Origin: Ectobius pallidus
Lineage: Eukaryota > Arthropoda > Insecta > Blattodea > Ectobiidae
Reading direction: 5' to 3'
NCBI GenBank assembly: GCA_964059195.1
Contig: CAXKWD010000005.1
Location: 92,083,882 to 92,147,881 of the forward strand
Length of the DNA stretch: 64,000 nucleotides
The translations under genes and the position numbers were made by a program. Below the pieces are notes generated by a model. It had not been told where the DNA came from and did not search any database. It was given only the letters and a program-made list of their open reading frames with translations. Numbering within the stretch: the first letter of the stretch is position 1; each line of letters begins with the position of its first letter. Below, one piece after another: positions 1 through 13,600 of the stretch.

Positions 1-530
1 CCACAAAAAGAAGTATTGACACCAGGTTAAAGGAACACAATAGTCAATGTAGACTGGGAAACACAGAAAAATCTGCAGTTGCAGAACACGCACTGCAGTC
101 AGGCCATGACATCTGCTTCCAGGAAACAGAAGTCCTCAGCACCACATCACATTACTATCCCCGGTTGTACCGAGAAGCCATAGAAATCCACAAACACAAA
201 AATAACTTCAACAGAAAAGAAGAATTACAAAGGGTACACAAATCTTGGATTCCAGCCATCACTAAAACTAAATGCAAACCCACTAATCACAGACCAATCA
301 GAGAAGGAGAAAGAACAGCAGAGCGCCGACCAATCGGAGTGCGAGGAGAAAGTATAAATATCAGCGGGACAGAGCAAGCGCCAGCAGTTGACAACCGACC
401 ATCCAGCTAGACACATCGCTCTGAAGATGCCCGACGCAGCTCGCGGCGAAACGTCAGCACTAGACACTCATAGACCACGGCCACACAGCCCGGAAGTTGT
501 AAACTCAGTTCCTCAGGTGACTCACTGCTA
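1..530 (+). mobile_element. Penelope-like element, 3' end with GIY-YIG endonuclease fragment
   Basis: Frame 3 is open from the window edge to a stop at 408-410 (about 135 codons). It reads as the C-terminal half of a GIY-YIG nuclease of Penelope-like retroelements: RLKEHNSQC, then SAVAEHALQSGH, then YREAIEIHKH with NNFNRKEE. The window edge cuts off the catalytic GIY/YIG part and the reverse transcriptase, so whether the copy is complete cannot be seen. After the stop, 421-455 carries a hammerhead-like motif expected in the terminal repeats of this group. The end near 530 is approximate. Family assignment rests on the motif order and is fairly secure. Confidence 0.8.
421..455 (+). ncRNA. hammerhead-ribozyme-like motif in the Penelope-like end
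   Basis: CTGAAGA at 421-427 matches the conserved CUGANGA box. It is followed by a GC-rich hairpin (GCC-CGA pairing with TCG-C-GGC, about 429-447) and then GAAACGTC at 448-455, matching the GAAA box and a GUC cleavage triplet. GCT before and AGC after the core could form a short stem I. Stem III is almost absent, as in the minimal hammerheads known from Penelope-like elements, so self-cleavage is unproven. Confidence 0.4.
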
Positions 531-1228
531 AAAACTGTCTACTGGGAAGAAGATTCCTTGTCTTCCATGTTGTTTAGAAACACACATAAACAAAGTGTTT
601 CTAGAATGTTCCCTTATCCATCCCTCAGGTATATCATAACCAGCATCCTCCAAGCATTCTGTAGAAGGAGGGGGAGGGGAATTCTTACTGTATGTTGACC
701 ACTTCTCATTCTTTTAACTAAGCCTAACCACTCGTTACCAAGGTCACCATTGATGACTTCGCCGGAACGGGCTATTTAGCCTTAACCATGTAGAAGAAGA
801 AGGAAAGTAAGAGAACTGATAATTCTTTGTTGTTTTGAAGATACCCATGACAAAGTTTCAAAAGCCAGCATTATATAATCAAATCATCTGATGTTACAAA
901 TAAACCGATCATAAACATTATAAACTTACTGAAGCTGTCAGGTAGGTTGGTATGTAAGTTCTTCTGCAGAATATCTTATCAATCTAATGTTCTTCAATAA
1001 ATTGTAAACATTATTGCAGTACAGTCATAACGAAGAAAGGTTTTCATCCCAGCAGTGGATGAAAATACAAAATTAAATTCCTGAATATTGTGTGTTACTT
1101 AGTGGATTGTTTCATATTTAGTGATTTCGTATTAGTAAACAAAACAAAAAACGTTTAACATTAAAGTTTTTCAGGTCATAGTGCATTCCATAAAGTTCAT
1201 GTAAAACAACATAAAACTAAAGAACTTC
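531..1228. other. AT-rich region, no gene seen
   Basis: Lies between the Penelope-like end and the stop codon of the minus-strand CRAL-TRIO gene, so it should include that gene's 3' UTR. I see no coding signal and did not identify a convincing poly(A) site. Confidence 0.4.
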
Positions 1229-1389
1229 CTAATCGATATCAAGAGTTCTAAAGGCACCTTCATAACCAAACATCTGACGACTGGTACAAAGACCACTCTC
1301 CTTAGATGGCCGTTGCCTTTCATCTGCCTTCATATTTTCTTGGTTCTTGAACCAGTCTTGATATGACTCTAGTTTTTTCAGCCATTCCT
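1229..1389 (-). CDS. CRAL-TRIO gene, exon 6 (terminal)
   Basis: Acceptor TTTTCAG|AGGAA, stop TAG at 1231-1229. Encodes the tail EEWLKKLESYQDWF to FRTLDID. Confidence 0.92.
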
Positions 1390-4300
1390 CTGAAAAATAT
1401 AAAAGATGTAAGAAATACAATTATTAGTGATCATACATAATTGTGCCATAAACTCGTCTATACTAGTATAAAAAGTGCATAGTTTCTGTGAGTCTATTTG
1501 TTTCTCTTTCATACAAAAACTACTCAACTAATTAAGCTGAAATGTTGCATGCAAATTTTTATATGTGGAAAGACTGTAGCCATTTCAAAATGTTTCACTG
1601 TTTCAAGATAGTTGCCATTTTAATGACTTGCAGTAACAACGAATTTGCTTCTTGCCAATTTTCAAATTAGTATGGTCAAATTGAATTTGGAGACCACTTG
1701 CAGTATTTAAACTTGACTTTTCTACAATGTAGGTACGGTATCTTTGTATTTTTTGATGTTTTACAGTTACCAAGAGGTCATTTTACTGGCTTTCAGTGAA
1801 CAATAGGTTTATGTTCCTTGACGATATTTCTTTGTTTTTAACGAACAGAATAAATATAGTATTTTTGTAAAGTCTACAAAAGCCAGAGCAATGTCATCTA
1901 TGCAAGCTTAGAATTAGTTGCTGCAAGAGATGCAATGAAACACTAAGCTTGCATGGATTTAGATGCAGGCAGGCATGCCTCTCAGCATCATTTTCATAAT
2001 CCGGAATAATGTTGGGTACACTTAGAAACAAAGTACAGTCACTTCCTCGTTGATATTCCTGTGTAAACTATTTTTTACCCATGCAAAGGACTAGTTGCCA
2101 GCTAGTCTATATTAATAAAAAAAAGTGTCTGTCTTTCTGTCTGTCCGCGATGCCCAGCGAAATCTACTGAACGCAGAGATCTGAAATTTTAAACATAGGT
2201 GGACTGAAGGGTCGGAAAATGCACCTCGAAGCCGGAATTTTTATTTTCGTTAGTTATGTGTGAAAAACGGGCAGAAAACGTGCGTTTTCGAAGCATTGGT
2301 TTTCAGTTATACATTTCAATTGCAGAAGGCTTAGTCTACTTATGTCATGATTTGGGAATAAAAGAATCGCTTCATTTTGTAAGCCCACCTTGGACGATTC
2401 ATTTGTTTAGAATGTCAAGGCCCGTAGACATATGAAATTTTCAACCTACACGGAAGAGGGATATTCAATATAGGTCAAACATTGTTCGATTTGGACGAAA
2501 CTCACTATACAGGGGTTTTCTGGGCCAAGGAACTCGAATCTGAGGTCGCTTTTACCAGGCAACGCTGTCTAATAGTGGTATGTAGTCCACGTGATTTAGG
2601 TGTTAATAAATATGATTATGCTCTTAATTTTTAATTTTTGAAATAATTATTGTGGGCGAAGCCTATTTTTTTAAATTTTGTACTATTTCGTACTTATACA
2701 AATCTAATGCACACCAAATTTGAAACTTATAATCATAAAAAAAAAATTGTTAGTGAATACAATGATCGTTAATGGTAGAAAATTTACTGTACTACATTCA
2801 GAGCCTGGAGAAAGCTGTAAATTAGAGGGTTGCTCTGTAGTGGTGCCAACTTGTTCTGATGGATGGGTTATAAATTCCTGTACGTTATTCAGCTTTGATC
2901 TCTGGCTATTGCTATATAACCTCCAGTCATAACACGTGTTTCCCTTTGCTTGTGCTTTTAAGTTATATTATGTGCTCTTGATGAGCGAATGTTTTTGAAA
3001 TGGTTAAGACCTTCTAGTGTATATGAAACCCTCAGCAAAGTGACCATTGACACCAATCATTATGGTGTGGTTTGCAAAACTGAAGCAATAGTCTGTTGCG
3101 TGAGAAAGTGAAAAGTGTAGTTGAGTTTGGTTTAGGAAAGAAACTAAGTTCGGAAATGGTGCAGAAAAATAAGTGATTACTTCTGTTAAGGTACGATTCT
3201 GTATTGTTATTCATTTCTATTATTATACTTTTTCCAATTTTAGTGTGTTATTTTGTGAAAATTCGAATAGCCCTCAGTCCCAGTTAGTTCGGATAACTTA
3301 TGTTCCACTGTAACACTCTTAGTCTATTTTGTCCTTTTTATTATTCCTCTAACTTTATTCTTTCGTGCGCTCTATTATCACTCCAACATGAACTGATACA
3401 TGTCCTAAACCTCTCTGAAGTAGACCATTCTTATTGTTATAGTTATTGAATGTGGATGGAAGCTTACAGCATAACTAATCACTACAAAAAATTGTCGCTT
3501 CCTCAAACTTAAGTGCATTATGTATTGATTGTGAGAGTTTAGATGGATGATAAAAAGAATTTTGTTTATTAGCTGCAAGAAATTACCATAGTACTCCTTA
3601 GCACTCTTTCCATTTCCTCCATACTCCTTGGGAAGATCCTCCCGAGGCACATACTGATATAATGTCTCATGACCAGCATGAACATAGAACTGGAAGATAA
3701 AAAAAAAACAATAAAAATATCATATATATTATTACTGTTGTCAACATCCAATTTCTCAACCAATACAAAACCTACAGCAATGAATAAGTTATCAGTGGAT
3801 AGGATTTTCCACCGCATGCTGACATAGCATACACGTTTTACATTATTACACAATGTTTGTTTAAAATGTTCATATTGTCGGTAAAAATCTTACACTGACC
3901 TCACCTCATGAAACTGCATGGCAATGAAGCTAAATGCAGTCTGATTGATAATGCTCTTATTTAAAGTGAACACAGCTGGCTTGGGAAATTGCATGATACT
4001 AGGATTTGACATAATCGATCAAATTAGAGTGGCTATCAATAGAATTAATTTCTAGAAATCAATACTTACCTAAATTAGCACTGGACTGTGGTGTTGATTT
4101 GCACTCTAATCTAATGCACACCTCAATTCTGAATACTACAAACGGACAAAAAAAGGTGTGCATTTGATTTGAGTAAATATGGAATAATTACCTCATTTCA
4201 CTTTATCTTTTCAAGCACAAGCCACAGCTGATCAGAGATAAATGGTGTTTAATTTCAACTCCATGTAAATATCGTGTGTTTAAAATTATACAGTGTAAAA

Positions 4301-7300
4301 CAAGTATGAAATGAGAATGCTGAAACCTTTATAAACTTTCCTTCTTCCTTGCTTCATAATCGTATCAATTCTTTGAAATATATTTTTGTGCCAATTGGAA
4401 CATGAATAGATACCAAAACCCTGCGAACAATTCATTTATGGCTGAGTGTCTTGAGTTTCTGCCTGTGCTGTTAACAGAACTCGAAGTGTGTTGACCATGT
4501 GTATCAGTTGTTACACTACATACAGTCAAGCCTGCCTAAATGGCCACCTTCATTTAGCGGACACCTCTATAAACGTTCATTTTTCTATGGCATCGATTAA
4601 TTTTCTCATAAAGTTTGTGTTAATATCCCCTCCCTTTAATGACCACCTTAATCGCAGTCAGCAGCCACACACTGAAACCGTCACACTGGCTTGCCAATGA
4701 TTTTCAGAAAACTATTGATGATTGTGTCCTTCTTGCATTAAAGAAACGACACTTCAAAGATCGTACTGTTGGGGACTAGGACAGCGAAGCAAATAATCAT
4801 TTCATGAACCAGACCTTTTCATAAATTTTGAAAATCTTATCATCTTAATTTAGCAGTCATCTATCCAACAGTCATTTTTCAGAACAACAGGTGACCGCTT
4901 TAGGCAGGTTTGACTGTATTCACTTATTGTCATGGTCAGTAACTGCATCTCATATTTAAAATGAATTGTCATGAATACTCTTACCCTGTTTCGCATCTTC
5001 TCTTTCATCAGTGACTTAAAAATATTGAGAATCCAGTCTACAAAAGGTGGAGCATTGAAAACATGTATTTCCTTTAATCTCTGCGGATATGCTTCCTGAA
5101 ACAAAAGCAGGAGTGAATTAAAATATTTTAGTGTAATTTTTTTGGATACATATCAATGTTTACAGGGAGACCCAATGAAGTATGAACTGTCTGTGTAGTG
5201 TTTTTCCAATTTGCTTTGGCGGTGTACATTGCCATCTGTGGCTATCGTGGAGTGGCGCTGATGCAACCGTACAACAAGTTCCTTAACCATTTTTAAAGGC
5301 TTTACTTACCAATGATATGAAAGGAGATGCTGAAATTGGCCACCATTGTTGCCCATACATTTTTGGCATCTCTTTAATAAACTATTACTTGCCATGAGTG
5401 AGTGATGGATGTTTTCTTAGAGGTGCCAATAATGCATGGACAACAATGGTGGCCAGTTTCAGCACCTCCTTTCAAAATGTTGATAAGTAAAGCCTTTAAA
5501 CATAATTAAGGAAACTGTTGAGTGGTTGCATCAGCGCCACTCTATGATAGCCACAGATGGCAACGTGTGCCACCATCGCAAACCAGAAAAACACTGTGCA
5601 GCCGGTTCATAGTTCATTGGGCCTCCCTGTATAACTTCTTTTCCTCCTACAGCTAGATAATTATGATAGTGGAGCAATAATTTTGTTGTTACTGGAACAT
5701 TGTAATCCTTTTTTCTTCCTCTCCTTAATTTTAATTTTTAATTGGAAGGATATAGTTAAAAAAAACACACTCACATACCATTTTTTAGAGTTATTGTCTT
5801 AGTTACCGGTATTGTATTACCATTTGTTCAGCCACCATCTCATCAAACTTCCAATGGTAACTAATAATAAAATCAGGTAAACTGATGTAACAAAGTGCCA
5901 GTATGTTTTTGTTTAATCAGTTATGATTGCAATTATGATATGCAGAATACAAAAAAAAAGTCAAATTGGCCGGTTTTGGGATTTGAACCATGGAACTCCA
6001 AAATGTGAGGCCAAGACGTTACCATCTCAGCCACCTGGGTCAGTTTAATGGTCTAGTTGGATAAGCGCATCTAAAGCAATAGTGTTATTTGTCATAGGTA
6101 ACTATTTTAATTGCCAAAGCCTTATAAGATCACAGTAAAGCAATTGACTATGTTGTCATGATAACTGATTTGCATTTCATAAATTCTTTCGAATACGTAT
6201 ATTACCATAAAATAGGCACTAAATTGAGCATTACTCCGAAACAGATGAACCGATTTTATCCAATATCAATAGACGTCTTCCCATTGACATTATAAATGTG
6301 TGTACCAAGTTTCATATAAATCCGGTAAAGCGTATTTGAGTTACTGCATCTTTAAAATAGACACTAAATTGGGTTTTACTCCGGTACCGGTCTACCGATT
6401 TGGTCCAATATCAGTAGACATCTTTCCATGTACATTATAAATGGGTATAAAATGTTTCAGGAAAATCCAATAAAGCATATTTGAGTTATCGCGACTTCTT
6501 ATATATTAACATAAAAGGCACTAAATTTGGCATTATTCCGGTATTGGCCAACCGATTTGGTCGAATATCAATAGACGTCTTCCCATGGACATTATAAATG
6601 CGTATATGAGTTTCATAAAAATCCGATAAAGCGTATTTGAGTTATTGTGCCTTTAAAATAGACACTAAATTGGGTTTTACTCCGGTACCGGTCAACAGAT
6701 TAGGTTCAAATTCAATAGGATACTTCTCATGGACGTCATAATTGCATATACCAAGTTTCATGGAAATCCGATACAGCGTATTTGAGTTATAGCGCCTTTC
6801 TAATAGAATCTATTAAAATAGGCACTAAATTGGGCATTACTCCGGTGCCGGTGAACCGATTTTGTTCATTATCAATAGGGTTTTTCTCATGGTCATTATA
6901 AATGTGTTTTCCAAGTTTCATGAAAATCCAAAAAAGCATATTTGAGTTATGGCGTGTACAGACACACAGACAGACGGACAGACATTTTTCGTCCCCACAC
7001 ACAATCTCATAAAGTACCATACTGGCACTTAATAATGCCAATTATATCAGTAAATTAGCTATAGTTAAACACTTACCTGGGCAAGAACTAAGGTCTTCCT
7101 GAGCAGGGGTGAAGCTAATTTGACACAGTGGGTGAGAACAACATCTTGTAGATCAAACAGATAAATGTCTCCAGAAATAGCAGTTTCTTCCATGATTCGC
7201 ACATCTGCCAGCATGAATATGTACTTGAATACATCTTGAACATTAAGTTGGCATGGTTCAAATGGTCTTAATCTATGGACTGTTATTCTGGAACCATCTG

Positions 7301-7611
7301 GAGTTAGATGTGGAAGAGGGTAGATGTTCCTACACAAAAAAATGCATTTTATTTGAATTTAAAAGTTTCATTTTTATATCATGTAGGAAAACTTTTCCTA
7401 CTATTCCTCATATTAATATTCATCATTACAATACTAGAAGAATGAAATGCCCACACACATATGTAATACCTGTAATCTTTAATCTTCCAAGTTTATTCTT
7501 CTTAAAATACTGGACTATTTTCACAGGTTACATCAGTGTGCTAATTGATAGGGAAAGGAGCAGAATTCCCTGGCAGATGACAGGAATCCTTTTCCCTCTT
7601 TTTTGCTGTTG

Positions 7612-7649
<38 letters not shown>

Positions 7650-10600
7650 TGTGATGATCTGTAGTTGCATGATGTTACCACCAGTAAACATGATGACATC
7701 TGTACTCTAATGTACAGGACAGGAAATTTTATTTACTTCTGACATTTCAGTACATTAAATTCCCTCCCCCTCACACACATAAAAAACAAAAAATAGTCAG
7801 ATAGGCAAAAACACTGTAAATTGTACTGCCTATAAGTGTGGCGTTGGATTATTTTTTTATAGACGAATGTTGACATACAGGTACCTGATCTCTGTAGTAA
7901 GGTACTTTCTTTATACTGTTTATACCTTTGGCCCCTAAAATGTGTGCATATGTCACAACCACAGCAATGGATTTGTCCATAGCCCTATTACTGCAACATT
8001 AAAAAGATATTGCTTTCATAAACTTTACACGGTGTTGAAGACACTGAAACACATTTGCCTCAAGGTTTAGCATTTCCCCATTGACAAACAAACAAACTTG
8101 TTGACTACTAATGTTTTGGATAAATCTTTGAACAACACAAAAATTTAAAAGTAAATAAAAAAGTAATTACATTTTGGAAAAAAAATCTATGATTGCTATA
8201 ATTATTTCATTTACAAACAATTGCCTAATAACTAAAAAAATATTTATAATATATTTACATATTATTATTTATTTATTTATTTATTTATTTATTACAAGAG
8301 AATATGTAATCATTCTTTGAAATTTTTCAAAAATATTTCATATATTTGGCAAATTTAAAACATAATATGCTAAAGATATTTCATTATGTTCATTAAAAAT
8401 ATGTATCACAAGTACTGGTAGATAAAAACCACTATTTAGACATTTTATTGCCTTATTTCTACTTTACAATGAGAACTTGGAATTCAATCTAATATTTTTC
8501 ATTGATTCAGATTTAATTCTTTTAAATTCAATTAACATAAAGTTTACTTTCCTGGATTTTCTCTTTGTATCGGAGTGCTGTTTCATGATTATTGTAAAAC
8601 CACAGCACCCTAAAGTCTTGATTTACAATATTTTGTTACATAATACAAATTTTGTAACTATTACAAAAAAATTTCCCCCTCAAAAATTGTCTGCCCTTTC
8701 TAGGTTTGAATGAAAGGAACAGCGCACCAACGTGCATAGTATGTTTCGTTTACAATGTACTGTATTCTTTTAGCGAGACAGTTCGGTTTTTCTAGGTTTT
8801 TCTTTCTAGGTTTGCCGCCCTGGGAAAATGCCCAGTCTATTTATGAATCAGAGCCTGTCATGAGCAATGCTTTCAAAATAATTTCTTTCACACATATTAT
8901 TGCGGGTGCATGGGCAAAGAGAGTTAAGTCCACCATCCTAAAAATTGAGATATGTCCATAGAGTTATAGATAAACATGTTCTCTACATTTGTGTTAAGTC
9001 CAGTAAGTTATATTCAAAATTGTACAGTAGTTATGGATGTGAGCCTCATGGGTTTATCCATGTCTAAAGCGATGTTGGGCTGGTAGAGTGTGTTAAATCA
9101 ATCTAATTCTCAGTAACAAGAAAGAGGACTTAACTCTCTTTGCCCGCACACCCCGGATATATTAAGACATTGTATTATTGGCAAGTTGGAAACTCTCTTG
9201 TAGAATTTCCTATAATAAAAGTGTTGTCACAGTTTTCCAATATTAATTTTGAAGACAGAACTTCAGTAGTTGATTTATTCATACCCAGGGCCGGCAAAGT
9301 AGACAGTCGCCTAGGGTGGGAAATTTTTAGAAACATTTAGGGGTGGCAACAGTTAGATTTAAAGCTGAAATTTCCAAGGCAACATTTAAATTTAAAAAAG
9401 AAATGAAAGAAAAAAAATGTAGAGTAGGAGTAAAAAGGATATCAAATTCTTCTTCATAAGTACAAGTCTTTCTCAAATATGCCAGTTCAAATCAGTTTTA
9501 AATATTTAACCACTTACCAATGCTAGACTAAACGAGAACCTGAAATTCCATATATAATCAAATGGTAAAAAATGGAATGATTGGAGTGGCAATTTAGGAG
9601 GGCGCCAAAATTATTTCTAGCCTAGGGCACCAAAATACCTAGAGCTAACCCTGTTCATACCATTGTTTTTACATTACTCTTACTTACAATACTAATTACT
9701 ATAAAACTAAAATCTGTTGATTTTTACCTTCTTTTTTTTTTATTATTTATTTCATTGGTACAATGGCAGGAAGCTTGGTGGTTATCCTATGCTATTTTGT
9801 TACTAGTACATAAACATACTTGAACTCCTTGACCTTGCAGAGAAGTTGAACTAAAGGAGTTTCTCTAGATGACACAATCATATTACACACTATAGGTAAT
9901 CAGATAAGTTATATAATCAACCTTCTTTTGTTATTCCTCATCTACAGCGTGGTACCTTTCACAAATATTTACACTTCAGGCCATACTAGTGAAGTAAACT
10001 CATAGATGGTATCTCTCTTTTGTTATATTTTTCATTTCAACAGCTGGTCCGTACGTTTTCAAATAGCTTAAGCATGGAAATACACTTGAGGTAATGATGA
10101 CACTGTCAGTTATCTTTACAAATCAGTTGTGGAATACTTGTGGTGAAAATAACATAAGATGAAGCTTTCCAATGAATTTTCTTCATTGTTTAAAATATTG
10201 TTAAAAATTATAGTTTACGGAAAAATTTGGAATATAAATGATGATTAATACTCACAGAACTCGAGCTCCATTCTGAATATCACTGTTACAGGGGTCCCTG
10301 TTGCTGAACAGTTCTGGCACAGCAGCTCGTCCTGTGTAATAACTATCGATCTTCTGCTTTGTCCTCTCCACATTGTGCTTGCATCCCCTTAAGAATACTG
10401 ACAGGATTTGGTCATCTGTAATACAGAGTCAATTCACTTCATTATCTTCAGACTTTCTCTTTCATTATTTTACATCCCTTTATTTCTGATTTACAAGCCA
10501 CTGCACATACAGGAGGAATCAAATCTATGGATTGACAGTACATGGAGGAACTCCCTAGTGTGTGATCAGTAGACCTGGGATTTTAGGCTCTAAAAAAATT

Positions 10601-13600
10601 AGTTTTAGGCACCTAAAGTAGGCTTTTAAAACAAGTAAATAGGCTTTTAAAAGATAAAATAGGCACTTAAAATATGCTTTAAAAATGTGTAGATAGTCAG
10701 AAAAAAGACTTTAAAATATTACAATATGCACTTAAACTGTAACAGGGTCTTTTTTCACTGCTAGAAACATGGTATACCTATTCTTAACAGAATTAACTGC
10801 AAAATTTGGCATCACGAACTATATTCACTTAAACAGATGTTCTTTCACTGGTTACTTGACACAGTTGTCCTTCCCCCTTAATCCTCCCCCTCCCCTGTCA
10901 GTCAGCATTCCTTTAGCGACAATTGTTTGGAATAATTATGTTTCTCTGAAAAACCCACCTCTGATGTTCTGCTTTCCATTGAGGGATGTCCATTATAAGA
11001 TTGTAAAAATTACAGAAGTTGAATTTTGTTTTAAATGTACAAAATAGGCATTTTAGGCACTAAAATAGTAAAATAGGCTCTAAAGGTCCAAATAGGCATT
11101 TTAGGGCATTATAAAACTCCATAAATGTAAGTGATTTATCATGAAACGTCCACATATTTAAACATTTTCATGTTATTTCATAAGGAACAAAATAGGCATT
11201 TGTCTTAAAATTCCAGGTCTAATGATCAGTACAATGCAGTGCCTCCTCCTAAGACAGCATATTCATTTGTAGGCAAAGAGGATGTACAGAGTAGAGTGAA
11301 GTAAACCTCAATCTACTGTTCGCATTTGCAAGTAGGAGGAAAATCCTGAAAAAATTCACTGCTAGACTGACTGCTCAGATGCAGACAAATCATTTGTTTC
11401 TCTTCATTATAAAGGTCCATTAAAACAAGCAAATTACAGTCAATATTGACTTCTACATTCCTACAATTAGACCATTGTCTAGTGGTTAACATTGCTGACT
11501 CTGGATCCACAGGTCTGGGTTTGATACCAGGTATATCCTTAAATTTGTCTCAAAGGGGGTGGACTCAGCCTTGTGAGGAAAACTCAGAAACTACTTCATA
11601 CCATCAGTAAAGGCCGTGGGAGTCTGCATTCTGACCATATGCTCCCAATCCTGCCATCTGCCCATGGTAGATGACACAGCATTGGATGATAGGCCTTGTC
11701 ACAGAGGATTCCAGAACCATCCCCCTCCCCAGAATATGATATTTTTAAAGCATTACAGTAAACTCTCGATAATTCGGACCTCAGTATGCCGGACTTTGGA
11801 TAACTCGGACAGATTCTTGGCAATCCAGACCCAGATCTACAGCCAATCTGTGGCCACTTCAGAACTGCAAGAGCATTATTCAAAAGCAACAGAAACAATG
11901 TGTACACAGAAGACAATTTACAGTTTCTTTCGGCCTAAATCTTCTCAGAAAAATATGTTCAGAATGCCCCATCATCATAATATTGTACTAATAATTTAAC
12001 AGTATGTATTTCAGACTCTGACAAAAATTTCAATATAGAACTGAAGTGTTATTCTTTTTTGTTCCAATTGTAAGTGTTAAGATTATGTTCTGCCTCATAC
12101 GTTTTGTTATTGCAGCTTAAACACGAAATTTCGTTACTTAAATACCATTTCCTAATTTACTCTCCATAAGCCGGACATTTCATAATTCGGACAGACCCCC
12201 GCCCACTTTAGTCCGGTTTATCGAGAGATCACTGTAGTTAGAAAATATCAATGTTATGTTTCACTTAGGAAGAGAAGATGCCAGTAATTTATGGTTAAAC
12301 AGTTTAGTGCCCCCTGGAACATGATTTCTAAATATGGGCTTGTACACAAAGTTTGGTATTCCTGCAATTTTTTCCCTGTAGAATGTATGGAAAAGTCTTC
12401 AATTCCTAGACAAACATGTTTTTCTTTCATATTTTTGTTATATTATTTTCAGTTTATATAAAAAAAAAAAATTAAATTTATATGAACACCACAATCTTCT
12501 GCTTTTAAAATTTACAATAAGATTAATTACCAATGACTGTACTGCCTCGGACTTGCATTCTGGAGGTCCCTGGTTCAAACCCAATGCAGGCCCATTTGAC
12601 TTTGGTTTTCTGATTTTTCCCCATTCCTAACAGCAAACTGTCAGATTGGATACTGTATTACTTTCCAGGAATCATTTTATTTTATCTTTTACCATATAGC
12701 CATCAAAATTTAATATCAGATAAAATAACGGAAGTCATAACACAGCAACAAAAGTAATGGATGAATATCAATAGTTACTTGGTCCAGTGGAATAACCACA
12801 AATCTTAACGCATGATATTGCCTTGGAGTTAAAACATGTATAAATAAAATCAGGTAAACTGATGTAACAAAGTGCCAGAATTCTTTTGTTTAATCAGTTA
12901 TAATATGCAAACATTTCTCAAAAGTATTGACTCGGAGACCCGAAGGGAAAAGACCATGTGGAAGACCTAGACGTAGGTGGGAGGACAATATTATGATAGA
13001 TTTAAGGGAAGTAGGATTTGCGAGGAATGATTGGATGGTGTTAGCACAGAATAGGGTTGAATGGCGGGCTCAGTAAGCTCAGCAATGAACCTTCGGGTTC
13101 CATAAAATAGATAATATTCCTTTAGCTTGCTGAGGAATTGTCTATTGCCATTGAGTAAGTAAGTTCAATTAAAGCACAAGTATATGAGACTAAGGCCATG
13201 TCCCAAAACTGGTGTCATTAATTACATGCTAATCCCCAGCAACTAGATAATGACTTCAGTGTAACTATAGACTAGGAGCTTTGGACATGGATGATTTAAT
13301 CGCTGCTTCTAATTATCTATAGACAATCAAGGATGTTATGGTTTAGTCTAAAAGTCATCATTGAAGCAAGCATTTTTTTATCACTAGCTGCTAAGGACTT
13401 GATTGCTATGAACTACCGGTACATACCTTTGAATCTTAACTTCTGACGTTACATACGATTACTTAGTCAACTATCTTGTTCATTTTACCTGAATATGTAG
13501 CTGTGGGACACGTTCTGAGTATATACCGGTACACTACAAATAGAGATAGAAGGAATTGTGCAAATTATTCACACAGGTCCAGTTAGTAAAATATTAATGC

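Noticed and set aside
225..467. 80-codon minus ORF near the left edge
   Set aside because: Opposite strand of the Penelope-like nuclease frame and the hammerhead-like hairpin; no motif of its own.
11616..11999. 127-codon plus ORF
   Set aside because: It runs across a SINE body into the end of a TA element, so it is a chance frame over two unrelated repeats.
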